Assembly: GCA_024760905.1 (NCBI GenBank)
Contig: CM045733.1
Coordinates: forward strand, 23,782,501 to 23,846,500
Reading direction: 5' to 3'
Length of the DNA: 64,000 nt
Origin: Plotosus lineatus
Taxonomy: Eukaryota > Chordata > Actinopteri > Siluriformes > Plotosidae
This document shows, in pieces, positions 1 through 11,710 of this stretch. Position numbers and translations under genes: made by a program. A model generated the notes under the pieces. It was not told the DNA's origin, did not search any database, and saw only the letters and a list, made by a program, of their open reading frames with translations. Numbering within the stretch: the first letter of the stretch is position 1; each line of letters starts with the position of its first letter.

Positions 1-1330
1 GGGTTGGATGTTAGATGGAAGGGTGGTGTTATGTTTCTGTCCAACATTGTCCTCTAGTTCTTCATGTGCTGTAGGGTACAAATCTGCCCATATCGGTACA
101 GTCGAGTGTGGAAGTAATTAGCAGGGCTATAAAGACTTTCAGGATGTCTTCAGTGTCACACGAAGGTCACTGCAGTTACAAAAAAAAAAAAAAAAAACGT
201 CAGAGAGTTTGGCAGCGATGTCGCCAGAACCTGATGTGTTGAAACGCTGTGCTCTTTTTTTCCGCCAGTTTTAAGAAGCTAATTATGGAACAACAGTGTG
301 GTAAACATGTCGCGAGGCACCTGTTCTTAGCACACTGTTCTTTTCCTAATGACGACAGATCTGCTCTCCTCTTTCCCTCACTGAGCTGCCAAGCGCCTGG
401 TTATTATTGTGCAGCAGGCATTTCCAAGGAGTCATATTAAAAGTGCTGATGTGGCGTTGCTGGCAAGCCAATAGAGGGAGAGAAAGGCTACAGTGAATTA
501 ACCCACGTCGACTGCCATGCTAACCTAAACATTCTTTCTCTTTTTCTTTCTGTTTAAGCAAGCCACGCGTAGAGGAGTTTATATCTATTAAGATAGTGTT
601 TCGAAAGCACGGCACGCCGCTGATACATCATATTCACAGCGGCAGTGCCAGCCTGAGATAACCTGGGCCGCCAATGGCAAATGCGATCAGCTTGTTAATT
701 TCTTTCATAAACAAGACTACAGAAAGCATACAGCTGTGAGTGAGGCTGCCTGATGACAGACTCTATAATCAATACTTTTTTTTTCTACATATTATAAAAC
801 ATTATTGATTGTGCGAGGATTCTGTTTGTGTGGTAACGTTGTGCGTTATGTGGAAAGCCACGTGTGAAGAAGAATATACACAGCCTGTCATTTTGCTTCT
901 TTACTTCTGCAGCTTGAAGTCCAATATTAATCATCATCATTACCTGAGGACAGGGTTTAAGAGGAAGACGATGAACGGCGACGGCGACGGCGACGAGCTC
1001 GAATAGCTTAAAGATATCAATTCCTGGAAATAAACAACAAACCAAATTAAAATTTAACTCTCTGGGCATTTGCCAGAGCCGCCATTCAGCTCAGCTCCAC
1101 TTGATGACTTTTCATTACTTTCACTTGATCTGTGTCTGTGTTGTTTTTATCATTTCAATCCACAATATTAATCTCTGTTAGGATTAAAGATTAGATGATT
1201 AAAAATGTTTGTTTTATGCAGAACTAATTCAACAAATCACTCAAAACCATTTTGTTACAAACTGCACAGATCAGGGGTTAGAATTTTATTTTTTCAAAAG
1301 CACGCTGTAATTGTTAAATAGCCACAAAAA
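1..1330. other. Unassigned non-coding sequence
   Basis: I see no gene, SINE or terminal-repeat element here. There is a poly-A run at about 180-198 and a short triplicated GGCGAC motif at about 976-995. The stretch 600-770 has a balanced, non-repetitive look that could be conserved non-coding DNA, but this cannot be judged from one genome. Confidence 0.5.
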
Positions 1331-1338
1331 TAAACACA

Positions 1339-1396
<58 letters not shown>

Positions 1397-1411
1397 GTCT
1401 GTCTCTCTCTC
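1331..1411. repeat. (CT)n microsatellite with short (CA) lead-in
   Basis: About 80 bp of CT dinucleotides, broken by three GTCT units near the 3' end and followed by a C-run at 1412-1422. Confidence 0.95.
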
Positions 1412-1422
1412 ACCCCCCCCCC

Positions 1423-1759
1423 ACTCACCCACCTTCAAAACTACTTTAGGCATCTTGTTAAGCTCAGTTTTCTCGTAAATTTAGCCGTTAGTCAGGAACC
1501 TAATCTTGAACCGGCTGTATTGTGTGTTATTCTGATCAGCCTCTTCTTCCTAAAAAAAGTTAAAGTCCACATAATTCACTTAGAAAAAAAACCTGCAGGT
1601 GCTTGTGTACATTATTTCTAACTTTTTCAGAATGCTGCATCATCACCTTCTGATCATTTTGGTCATTTTGCCTCTGTATATCATCCAGATGTGATGAAAG
1701 AAGAACAGACTTTTAGTTCTAATTCAAGAAGGTTTTTTCCCTCCAATTTACCCCCTAAT
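1423..1759. other. Unassigned sequence
   Basis: No recognised feature. The sequence is AT-rich and all frames carry frequent stops. Confidence 0.5.
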
Positions 1760-1910
1760 TTATTCATTGTCATTTTCTGAAACACTTAATCCTAATTAGA
1801 GTTGCAGAGAGGCTGCCGCCCATCTCAGCCGGCTCTGGGCGAGGGCAAAGCACACCCTGGACAGCTCTCCAAGCCATCGCAGGGCAAAAACACGCTGACG
1901 GCTATGCAGC
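1760..1910 (-). mobile_element. SINE-1b fragment (L2-type tail), 5'-truncated
   Basis: On the minus strand this reads as the SINE-1 body end (gcatagccgtcagcg), then the tail 'gcgatggcttgg...ccctaattaggattaag'. The tail is the L2-LINE-type 3' end seen repeatedly in this window (for example 2580-2855 and 31111-31375). The tRNA-like head is missing. Confidence 0.8.
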
Positions 1911-2027
1911 CCCCTTAATTTAGTCATATACAATTTACAGCCATCAGATATTATTCTTCCTACGACACGATCACGACTGACCAGAGAGGGCCGAAAGCAC
2001 GCACACACCCCATACTTGCCAACCGCC

Positions 2028-2312
2028 TCTTTTTGAACTGCGGTCCATGAGTATTTGGTGACGGTCTAATGCACTCGTAAGGAAAGTGCTATCTGCCCCC
2101 TCATACAAATGAGCTCACAGACGCCCACGATTGACTGGCGTTTGCTGTGAGTGACAGGGAAGTGAGAGTACGACGTCGCTCCCTCCCGTGAGAGTTCAGC
2201 CAGTTAGCGCACATGGACTCCTGGTCACGGATGGTAGTAACCTGGATTTGAACTTGCGATCTCTGGGTTAATAGTCATGTCATGTTGATACACCACTTGG
2301 GAGTCTTGATTC
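2028..2312 (-). mobile_element. Probable tRNA-derived SINE of another family
   Basis: Read on the minus strand, the first 70 bases contain a Pol III A-box-like stretch (agtggtgtatcaacatg) and a B-box-like stretch (gcaagttcaaatcc) at tRNA-like spacing. A GC-richer body follows that is not shared with SINE-1, 2 or 3. Only one copy is present here, so the family call rests on the two boxes. The far (3') edge is uncertain. Confidence 0.5.
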
Positions 2313-2579
2313 AGGAGTCGTGGTCACCATTTGGTTTTACCGACTTTTTTACACAGTCGCTCCATTTTCACAAGCTAATAAACTACTCATTTTTGGGTTT
2401 GTAAAACTGTCTTGAATCTGCCTAACTTGGATTGACATCACTATCATGATGCATGATGAAATTCTTTATTGTGTTTTAATTGATATTGATAATTACTGCT
2501 AATTTTAATGAAGTTTTAAATAATTTCCACAGATAAAGATGACTGTAAACTTTAAGGATTACGTAATAATGTACTCAAC

Positions 2580-2855
2580 AGGGCAGTGGTGGCCTGGTGG
2601 TAAGGCGCTGGATCACTGATCCTAAGGTCGAGGGTTCGAGCCCCACTCTCCACGGGTTGTCACCGTCCCTCTCAGTGCAGCTAACTGGGTCTCTCACTGT
2701 CTATGGTGTGAGGCTGTAAAAGAACCATTGCCGATTATTGACAAGAGTAGCTGCAAAGCCGTCAGCATGTTTCCGCCCTGCGATGGCCTGGCGAGCTGTA
2801 CAGGGTGTACTCTGCCCTCGCCTGGAGTCGGCTGGGCTGGGATGGGATGACACTT
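2580..2855 (+). mobile_element. SINE-1b, near full length
   Basis: The tRNA-like head has A box tggcctggtgg and B box ggttcgagccc. It is followed by the SINE-1 body (ccagtgcagctaactgg and 'agtagctgcaaagccgtcag' motifs) and then the L2-type tail from 'gccctgcgatggcctgg'. The body-to-tail switch lies just after 'atgtttccg'. Part of the body after the tRNA region is deleted relative to other copies (no 'ttatcaaaggc' motif). Confidence 0.88.
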
Positions 2856-3348
2856 CGTAAAGCAGCTATACACAGTAAAACAGTAAAACTCGGGACTTAA
2901 AAAGTGTAAAAGAATGTAAAAATTTCCTATAACCCCTACACATCCAGATAAATGAATGAAACAAAGTCACTTTGTGTGAAAACTGTTGGTATCACTTTGA
3001 AAAAATGAGTAACTCACAACTAAATTTCCAACCACGTGGGCAGAACAAATCTCAATGCGATTTTTATGCCAGTAGGTAATGCCAGCACTCACCACCAGCT
3101 ACATCAGGTGGATTTCAGTGATGTGGGAAATGTTGTTCATTCACTCAGCTGTTTCTCATGTAGCGGTCTATGCTGACAATGCAGCCGACAGTTATTCCTG
3201 TAAAACTATTGGCTGTTTGTGTGTCACTTAATACATGCGCCAGTCTCCATTCGGATATGGTGGGCTGTTCCTGCACCATGACCTTTGTGTATTCATATTT
3301 CGCTTTCCTGGTATAAGTTACATGCATTTGAAGTGAAATTTAAATCTA
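2856..3348. other. Unassigned sequence
   Basis: No recognised feature. It runs up to the TA target dinucleotide of the TIR-A element that starts at 3349. Confidence 0.5.
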
Positions 3349-3738
3349 CAATGGATCCCTCACTTTGTTGCGTGGTTAATTGGGACCGAGATCCCCCTGC
3401 GACCATCAAATTTCGTAAAGTAGGATCACCTCCCGCCAACCCCCCCGACTGATGTGTATGTACATGTAAATGTGTATATAATATCAATAAATACATATTC
3501 AATGCTATAAATGCTTATAATAACAATTAAACATTCAAAAATAATTCATAAGCTGTAAATAAAATATAAATACACACACATACAGACGCGTGTGCACGCA
3601 GATGCTCACCTCACAACAACGTAACTAGTTTTGATGGGAGGTTTTGGGTTGTTTTTTTTGTTTTGTGTTGGTTGAGTTTTTTTTTTTTTTATTGGCCTTG
3701 TTTTGTGGCATTTTCCTTATTTTTTAATTCAATGAATA

Positions 3739-4037
3739 CAGTGTTACCTCACTTTATGAAATTAATCTGTTCCAGAGCCTTTTTCTTAATCTGGATTTTT
3801 CGTAAATTTAACAGCATTTTACATGTAAAACGTGTGATTCGTTCCAAAGCACCCAATACTGCCCCTAAACCATTTAAAAATTATAAAAGCATACCTTTTA
3901 AGACCTCCTTCTGCTTCAATATCATACCAATGGTAGACGGGTTTGGCCATATTCCTTTGTGATATCACTCAACTGCATGCCACAAGCCCACTTCTTTTCA
4001 CTTACATCGGAAATCACACACGTGTGCGCGTGTGTGC

Positions 4038-4111
<74 letters not shown>

Positions 4112-4533
4112 ATGCGCATGTGTGTTGACCATGTCTTCTTAGCAGAGTTATAATCTTACAAATGTTTGTGGAAGGTTAAAAGCCTGAGTCAAAGAATAAA
4201 GTTGCAATGAGCACACTCAAAAAACAACAGTAACTGTACTTTACATGAAAAGCATTATGGGAGATACCGCTCCATAATAGCCAATGGGAGGGAGCTGCGT
4301 CATCCCTCCTAGCCAATGGGAGGCCAGCGGGGTGGGATGTTGGAAGATATTCAATGGGAGAGTAGCTGGTGCATTATTTGAATGTTTGGATGGCGTGTTT
4401 TAATGTTTGACTGGCATTTGGCGTGTTTCGTAGGGAGAACTTGTTTGTATAAGGAGACAAAAAACTTGAGAAAATGTTTTTCGTAATCTGGATTTTTCGT
4501 TTGCTGTGACTATCGTAAGGTGAGGTACCACTG
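3739..4533. mobile_element. TIR-B DNA transposon (GGTACCTC ends) nested in TIR-A
   Basis: It runs from 'cagtgttacctcac' to 'gtgaggtaccactg', flanked by duplicated TA (3737-3738, 4534-4535) inside the TIR-A element. Its core carries a long (GT)n and GCCAATGGGAGG motifs. Other copies are at 29907-31031 and 61890-62402. It is about 795 bp long and has no coding capacity. It is younger than the TIR-A copy it interrupts. Confidence 0.88.
4021..4110. repeat. (GT)n microsatellite inside TIR-B
   Basis: GT/GC alternation passing into a pure GT run. The equivalent position in the TIR-B copy at 29907 also carries (GT)n (30188-30246), so the repeat seed belongs to the element. Confidence 0.95.
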
Positions 4534-4602
4534 TATTAAAAAAAAAATCCGATGCACTGAAGCTGCATGAATTGAAGCACAAAGTAGCGAGGGATCCCTG
4601 TA

Positions 4603-5213
4603 TTGAAATTTTCTTTTGCTCTTGACAAGGTGTCTATCGTTTTATCTCCCAGGTCACGTGTGGAGGTCTGAAGGTGTGTTTAATGTGCACATTTATGGAA
4701 AACGCTTTTAAAAAACCACCTCAATATTTTAGTCCTTTCTGTGCACTTTTCTGCTGTTAAATGTCATTTGTACAGCTGCTGTAAAAAGCATTTTATTTTT
4801 TATTATAAAAAAAGGATGAGCTACTGGGCAATTTTTAAGGGGCTGTGGTTGAAATTGTTTAGCTGTCAGAACGCATGGTAATTGCAGATATGCTGGCTGG
4901 CTAATAGGACAGCAAAGCATTAGTCTTCATAGCTCTTTTCTGAAGTTTTAATATTTGCACAAATTCATGCATAGAGAATATTAGTAGAAAGGACTTCCTC
5001 TGAATGGTCTGAATGTTCATGTTGCACTGTGATCATATTACCATTAGAATATGTCATTTAGAAAGCATTTTCCTTCCAATGCTTTATGAGGTCAGACCTG
5101 AAATGGCTGTTTGGTATGGGGCTGTACTCCAAACCGGAACGTGAGAGGACATTTTGAAACCAAGAGGACGGGTGTGCTGTTTAGGCTCGCGGACAAACGT
5201 TTTCTCAGTGGGG
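4603..5213. other. Unassigned sequence
   Basis: No gene or repeat recognised. It contains AT-rich stretches only. Confidence 0.5.
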
Positions 5214-5252
5214 TTGTGGTGGTGGTGGTGGTGGTGGCGGCGGCGGTGGCGG
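5214..5252. repeat. (GTG)n/(GCG)n trinucleotide repeat
   Basis: GTG units pass into GCG and then mixed GGC/GGA units. Open frames across it only reflect the triplet repeat. Confidence 0.9.
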
Positions 5253-5897
5253 AGGGGTGGGCATGTTACACATTAAAGCACAGCAAAAATAAGTGATGTG
5301 GAGTTTACGTCCCAGGAAATAGCAAGATGTGCAAGGTTCTTAATATTAAGATGATCTGGGTTTGGCCTAGATTTTCTGCGTCTTCAGTCATCTTGGAACT
5401 AAAAGAGGAAAGTCATGCAGGAGTGTATTCAGCAGAAAATAAGAAGAGGCAAAGCAGTATTAAAAACCAAGTAATGCTGAGCATTAGCGCAAAACAAACC
5501 ACCGGGAAAGAACAGCTGTCGCTGGCAGTGAAAAAATAGCCGCAGTTTGCTTGTTGTGTTCAACATTGCATCCAAATATGATTTCTAAATCCTTGTGCGT
5601 ATGACAGAAAAGTGAAATCCTTAAAAGTTGTAACATTTCTGTGGCGTTTGAGTGAGTGAAAGCGACGGCATGATCTTAGCGAAAGTGTTAAAAGACAGTT
5701 TCAGACTGCGCATAATGAAAGCTTTGAGTTGTAGAGAACCGTGATTAGCATAATCTTTTTAAAAGGCTTTCTCCACCTAAAGTTATCAAGCAACTGAGGT
5801 AACACACCCACTATTCAAATAATTCCCTCTTGATCACCTGAGGCCAGAAACGTCCCCTAGAAGGGGGAAATTATTTGATTTTCATTATCCAAATGGC
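5253..5897. other. Unassigned sequence
   Basis: No recognised feature. An open frame of 70 codons at 5327-5539 has no recognisable domain and is not called. Confidence 0.5.
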
Positions 5898-6151
5898 TTT
5901 GGAGGGAGTCACAGTAGCATAAGCACTCAGCCCATCCACTTTACGGCAAGAACGTTCTGGGTTCGAGTTCTGAGCTTGGCGAGGGTATTTCCGTCTGGAG
6001 GTAGCATGTTCGCCGCGTGTTTTTATGGGTTTCCTCCAGGTCCACCCACAGACCAGAGACATGCACATTGGGTTAATAGGCTGTTCCAGATTGCCCCTAA
6101 GTGTGAGTGTAAATGTTTGTGTGTGTGTGTGCGTGTGCGTGTGTGCGCAGA

Positions 6152-6207
<56 letters not shown>

Positions 6208-6325
6208 CCTACTATAATCCGGCGAGCTGTTGAGGGTGTACGCCGTCTTCACACAGTGTTGGCTGAGAGAGGCTCCTGCCTCGCTGCAACCCAAATAGGA
6301 TTAAGTGGTTCAGCAGATGAGTGAG
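5898..6325 (+). mobile_element. SINE-2 (DANA/mermaid-like head, L2-type tail)
   Basis: The head 'gtcacagtagcataagcac' and B box gggttcgagttc are followed by the 'tgggtttcctccaggt' body and 'agattgcccctaagtgtgag'. An expanded (GT)n at about 6118-6203 comes next, then the L2-type tail 'ggcgagctgttgagggtgta' to 'aggattaagtggttcagc'. Sister copies are at 15284, 40468 and 46911. The microsatellite sits exactly where related copies have only 'gtgtgagtgtgtgtg'. Confidence 0.82.
6118..6203. repeat. (GT)n microsatellite inside SINE-2
   Basis: GT dinucleotides with a few GC and CAGACAC interruptions, expanded from the short GT run native to SINE-2. Confidence 0.95.
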
Positions 6326-7034
6326 TGAGAGAGAAATGGCTTTGGAAATTGCTGTAATAATTTCCAGATCTTGTCCCTGAGTACATTGTACTTTCTATTT
6401 GAAGCTGAACGTTAAAGGTCGAAAGTTGAACATTGAAGTAGGCTACAAACAGGATGTTGTCTCAATCGTCATCTGCATTAGAATATAATACCTGCATCTA
6501 ATTTCAGATCTTTTACCCCCTTAAAATAAACAACAAACAAAAAACAGTCACATCACAGCGATCCACTTGCATGAACTTCTGAGCAGGTCTGATCAATTAC
6601 GTTGGCAAAACATATATATTTTCAGAAAGATCCTCTAATTTTAATTCAGTAGTAGTATCCTGTATCAACAGCGGCGTACATGAAGCTTAAAGTTCACATG
6701 TTCCCCTGTGACAGATTCAACGGAGAGCTGCTGTGTGGTGACACTGAACAGGTACAGTTTCAGTCTAGCAAATTTTAAAAAGCTGATTCAGTGCAGTGTA
6801 GAGCAATAAAGACCAGAGCGACAGAAATCAGCCACTTCTAAGAGTCTGTTAAGGTGTTCTGGTTGAATGGAGTAATAACCTATTATCGTAATTATCGAGA
6901 GTGACAGGAACAAAAGATTAGTGACCAGAGACTCCGCGGAGTCTCATTCACAATCCTGCTTTTAATGAACTTACTCAAGGCTCTCAGTTTCACCAAGAGT
7001 CTCGTTGCAACAAATTCTCTTATAGTGGTTGCCC
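6326..7034. other. Unassigned sequence
   Basis: No recognised gene or mobile element. Confidence 0.5.

Positions 7035-7103
<69 letters not shown>
7035..7103. repeat. (CA)n microsatellite
   Basis: A pure CA run of about 34 units. Confidence 0.97.
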
Positions 7104-7105
<2 letters not shown>

Positions 7106-7430
7106 GGCAATTCAGTCACTCTTTTAGTTATTTTCAACAGCACAAACTCAGTTCCACTGTTCTCGTTTCCACTTTATCATGCCATCAGCAGAAAGACTGA
7201 GTTCAGCTAAATCGATGAATAGCATTCTTTTCTTTTCAAGTCTTTATGTAGTATTAGCACTTTTTTTTTTTTTTGCCAGCACAGACCGCTCCTGTGTGCA
7301 CATATGGTCAGAGTAAAGGTGGTGTACAAGCGAGGAGCTTGAATAACACTAGCTTTATCAGCGGCTGAGTGGAACGCACAAGCTTTGGTGTGAATTCCAA
7401 ACTCCTCAACACAGCAGCAACAAAAGGAAA

Positions 7431-7433
<3 letters not shown>

Positions 7434-7501
<68 letters not shown>
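7434..7501. repeat. (CA)n microsatellite
   Basis: A pure CA run of about 34 units. A T-run of about 15 bases lies upstream near 7260-7275. The 7104-7433 spacer is otherwise unassigned. Confidence 0.97.
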
Positions 7502-7503
<2 letters not shown>

Positions 7504-7900
7504 TTCTATTTCAAGACTCATCTTCTGTGCTGTTAGCAACCCCATGCCTGAGCACTTAAATCTGAGTTGTTTTTAGATGAGAATCAGGAGCCCCTCTGAT
7601 CACCAGCCAGTAAAGGCCATAGCGGTCAGATTACTGCGACCGTATTGACTTCTCCTTGATCGTATTCTTGAAATGATAACCCAGTACTCCTGCAGCCCAC
7701 TGAACGGGAGAGACCAACAGGATGCCTGCGGTCAGCAGATTAACCCCTGACATGAACGCTGAGCACTCTCGCCCCGTCAGCACGCCAACACATTTTATCC
7801 TCAAACACTCAACGCTTGCTTCCTCATCCCTCTCACTCTCGTTCTTGAACAAATTCCCATTTGTTCCTGAGATTATGTTGACAAGTAATGAAGGCGGCAT
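7502..7900. other. Unassigned sequence
   Basis: No recognised feature. Opposing open frames at 7631-8005 (minus) and 7722-7997 (plus) run into the SINE that starts at 7914 and show no domain. Confidence 0.5.
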
Positions 7901-7913
7901 CATTCGGAAGAAC

Positions 7914-8273
7914 ACTCTTCTTCTTTCTTTTTCTCCTTTCGGCTTTTTCCCCTTTTTCAGGGGTCGCCAAAGCGAATCATCTGATTCGCGTGTTTGATTT
8001 GGCATAGGTTTTTACGTCGGATGCCCTTCCTGACACAACCCTTTTAACAAGGGAGAGAAACACGCTGACGGCGATGCAACTACTCTTTACGAAAGTCAGC
8101 AATGGTTCTTTTACATGAACCTCTCACTACAGTCAGTGAGAGACATGGCCGGCCTTCGATAACCCAGTTAGCTGCTCTTGAGGGGGATGGGGGGGGGCAG
8201 TGACAACCTTGTGGAGAGTGGGACTCGAACCTCCAACATTAGGATCAACATTACCACCAGGCCACCACAGCCA
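7914..8273 (-). mobile_element. SINE-1a, full length (RTE-type tail), with target-site duplication
   Basis: On the minus strand the tRNA-like head has A box tggcctggtgg and B box ggttcgagtcc. It is followed by the SINE-1 body and then an RTE-LINE-type tail (gttgtgtcaggaagggcatc, then 'ggcgacccctg', then 'gccgaaaggagaaaaag' and GAA units). A 13-bp direct repeat, cattcggaagaac, flanks it at 7901-7913 and 8274-8286. This indicates reverse-transcribed insertion by LINE machinery. Confidence 0.93.
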
Positions 8274-8286
8274 CATTCGGAAGAAC

Positions 8287-9739
8287 TCTACCTTCTCCGC
8301 AGTTGTGACTTAAAACAAATTATATGAAGGATGGCTTTTTTCTCTCGCTTATTAGCTTTTCACGTCAACCCCCCCAACCCCCCACCACCATTTGATTTCC
8401 TCTCTTGTGTTGTCCTTTACAAAGCATGGGGGGGGGTCTGTACATCTGTGTGAGACATGTTTAATTAAAGGCTTCTGTTAGAAGCAGCACGGATGTGATT
8501 GAATTAGAAAGGATCTCAAGGCCAAGCTTGCTGCACTGGTCCCCTGATTCACCTGCTGATGTTGGAAAGTGGCTGCACTGAGCTCAGCAAGATTGTGGGC
8601 CGAAATGCCATGACGAGCTGACACAGCATTATCATACGTGAAAGGAATGCGATGGAGTGTTTATAATACGTACAGGTGTTGGTTGGTTGTTTGAGAACAC
8701 AATCATTATACGGATGCTTATTTGATTCTTACTTTACACTGAGAGCCCGTAGTGTTTATCTTCTTAATTTAGCCGACATAGAGAAACACAAAAGCTTTGA
8801 TCAGAGTGAAAGGAGGGGTAATTTTGTAGCTCTGTGAACCACGTGAAACCGAAAAGTTGATTTGAGGCCAAGGTTTGAATCAGCACTCTATTGTTTGAGC
8901 CCTTGTATGATGGTGGCTTTCTTTTTTGCTGGGCGGGGAGTAACGAGGTAACAGGATTAGATCCCGTTAGTTGACCTATAGGATTACTCTATTAGAGCAC
9001 GCCAACACTTTCAAACATGACTTCATCTGTCTGTCGGCTACTCCCTCACACGCTTGTTCTCCTACACTTCCCTCCCAAAAGGGAGTTGCTTCCCCCCCCC
9101 CCTTCTTCACGCTATCCTCCTTCTCTCTCTCTCTCTCTCCATCTTTCTCTCTGATGACCAGAAACCTAGGAATCTATTTCTTGCACAACTGAATTGAAAA
9201 ATCCTTATGAGTGGAGCAGCCAAGCTTTGAGGGAATATTGTGATCTGGCGAGAGTTTGGCAACAAGGCAAAAGGATGATGTTCGTAAAAAAAAAAGAAAA
9301 GAAACAATCACGGCAGAACAGAGAAACCCTGATGCTGTAATTAAAAGAAGCGGTGCCTGTCTGCACCCCGAGTGAGGGCTTAATAATCTTGTAATGAATG
9401 TCAGGATCTGGCCTGTTAAAAATCAGCACTTTTGTAGTGTCTTGTCCCGTGAGAGCTTGACCTGTGCTGGTGTTAATGGAGTATGAAATAAGCGATTGCG
9501 CCTCGGAAATGTCTGTTTGTTATGAGTTACAGCTGTGCGACAGGTAAATCTCATGCTGTCAGATATGCATTCTGCAGCTAAACAAATGATTTGGTCAGCT
9601 GATCACAGTTGTTTTCTCGATCAACTAAATTAGGCGTACTTTAACCACGAGTGAGAAACTCAAGTGCTTTAATGCCATTCAAGTGTACTTTTATTTACTG
9701 CAACCTCTGAGCTACGGCTGTTTGTTACACCTCCCTGTG
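8287..9739. other. Unassigned sequence
   Basis: It holds small homopolymers (C-run near 8370, G-run near 8429, C-run near 9091) and a short (CT)n at 9121-9140. No gene or transposon is recognised. Confidence 0.5.
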
Positions 9740-9791
<52 letters not shown>

Positions 9792-9857
9792 CTCTCTCTC
9801 TCTCTTTCTCTCGTGCTCTCTCTCCCCTCTCTTTCTTTCTCTCTCTCGTGCTTCTCT

Positions 9858-9946
<89 letters not shown>

Positions 9947-10018
9947 GCTCTCTCTCTCTCTCCCTCTCGCTGTTTCTCTTTCTGTCTCTCTCTTTCTCTC
10001 TCTCGTGCTCTCTCTCCC

Positions 10019-10077
<59 letters not shown>

Positions 10078-10247
10078 TCCCTGTCTTTCTCTGTTTCTCT
10101 CTCTCCCTGTCTTTCTCTGTCTCTCTCTCTCCCTCTCTTTCTGTCTCTCCCTCTCTCCCTATCTTTCTCTGTCTCTCTCTTTTTCTCTCTCTCTTTCTGT
10201 CTCTCTCTCCCTGTCTTTCTCTGTCTCTCTCTCTTTCTCTGTCTCTT

Positions 10248-10294
<47 letters not shown>
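9740..10294. repeat. 555-bp CT-rich polypyrimidine tract
   Basis: Almost uninterrupted pyrimidines on the plus strand, made of CT units mixed with TTTCTC, CTGTCT and CCCTCTC variants. Longer open frames on both strands across it (SLSL/ERER peptides) are artefacts of the repeat. Imperfect 80-100-bp higher-order units are visible: the motif around 'tcgtgctctctctcccctc' occurs near 9810 and again near 10003. Confidence 0.97.
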
Positions 10295-10298
<4 letters not shown>

Positions 10299-10559
10299 GT
10301 ATACTTCCTCCCTTTCACAGTGTGTGGGTGAGGAAGTGGTTGTCAAGGATTTTTTTCCCCCCTCAGCCACAAACAATAGATTTGCTCTGCAATACAGTCA
10401 TCACCAGAAGAGTGAAATATGTATTTAATTTCTTTCATTCAACAGAATGAGAGATGAGCGCACTATAGAAAGACCTTTTCCTCTGTTTCATGATGAATTA
10501 TTTGTATTTTGGAGCTTTGGTTAATAAAGGTCTTAATTTGGGCCAACATTTGCATTCTG
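10295..10559. other. Unassigned sequence
   Basis: No recognised feature. Confidence 0.5.
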
Positions 10560-10576
10560 ATAACAGAAAGTTCAAC

Positions 10577-10728
10577 CATTACTGACTTTCATCAAAAGAA
10601 GGCGGCATAGCCGTCAGCTCGTTTCTGCCCTGCGATGGCCTGACGAGCTGTCCAGGGTGTACTCTGGTCTCGCCCAGAGTTGGCTAAGATGGGTGCCAGC
10701 CTCCCCACTACCCTAATTAGGAGCAACA
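10577..10728 (+). mobile_element. SINE-1b, 5'-truncated, with target-site duplication
   Basis: It starts within the SINE-1 body ('attactgactttcatc') and ends in the L2-type tail 'ccctaattaggagcaac'. A 17-bp direct repeat with one mismatch (ataacagaaagtt[c/a]aac) flanks it at 10560-10576 and 10729-10745. 5' truncation with an intact tail is the usual outcome of target-primed reverse transcription. Confidence 0.9.
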
Positions 10729-10745
10729 ATAACAGAAAGTTAAAC

Positions 10746-11710
10746 AGATCACTTCATCTTTTCCGTTGTTATGTAACTGGATTGATGCTTTTCAGTGATT
10801 GTGATCTGGGTGCTGACAGCCTGGAATAACGTTAGCGAAGAGACGGGTTTGGAAGGGGTTTTTTTTTTGTCATGTTCAAGGCACACAGCTCATTTGCATT
10901 TGCTTCTAAGACTTAACTTCCCCCCCTTTTTAAATTTGTCTCCCAAATGCTGAAAAAAAAGAAAGTAGCGTACAGTATGTGCTTCGCCAGAGAGTGACTT
11001 CAAAGCTTCTTTAAAAATTGATTGGCTTTGCCTGTCTTTTTTGCGAGATATTTTTCTCAGAAACAAATGCAAACTTTGTGCAGCACATGAACACGGCCTT
11101 TAGTGCTTGTGAGGCAGCTTGGCTGCTCTTAATATTAGGTCATCTGTATCTGTCATCTCATCTTGGCGGAGATACAGGAAGATGCAGAAGATACAGCGTG
11201 AAACAGTTTCCTGCAAATGCAGAATTATAGGACCATAATTCCACACTGTTAGGCCTTTAGCCGCTACATATGGTCCCCTAAAGCTACATAATGCTGTGGA
11301 ACACCTTCTGCTGTGGTCTCTGACGTCTTTTTCCTCCGTAAGAGCTGATTCAACCCCTACCGCACTCACTTAGTATGCCTCGTACTGGTTGTTTCAAAGG
11401 AAACTATTGCTGAGAAGGTTTATTAGGTAGCAGTGTGATAAGCTCGAGGCTATCATTCCAGCATCTTTCCTCAGATTCAGGTTCCTCTTACTGTGGTCAT
11501 TAAGTTCATCTCTACAACCTCCAGGTCAATCATTTATCCAATCTTCCTCAGTGTCTCTGTACTAAACGGCACTGCACTTTGGCTGAATCCTGGTTTTCAC
11601 TGGTTGATCTATCTATTGAGTTTGTGATGTTTAAACAGTGCGCAAGTCTGGATATCAACTAGAAATATGATTCCTGAAAGACAGAAATGTCGAAGCGGTC
11701 CTAGAGCTGG
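10746..11710. other. Unassigned sequence
   Basis: No recognised gene or repeat. Short T- and C-runs lie near 10860 and 10920. Confidence 0.5.

Larger units (their letters stand above)
3349..4600. mobile_element. TIR-A DNA transposon (GGATCCCT ends), split by a TIR-B insertion
   Basis: The outer element runs from 'caatggatccctcac' to 'gcgagggatccctg' with TA on both sides (3347-3348 and 4601-4602). Its parts are 3349-3738 and 4534-4600; joined, they match the other TIR-A copies at 15687, 27630 and 45932. TA flanks and short imperfect terminal inverted repeats fit a non-autonomous Tc1/mariner-superfamily (pogo/Tigger-like) element. No transposase frame is present. Confidence 0.85.

Noticed and set aside
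9669..10450. Long open frames on both strands with ERER or SLSL peptides
   Set aside because: They are translations of the CT tract. They exist in several frames at once and carry no domain.
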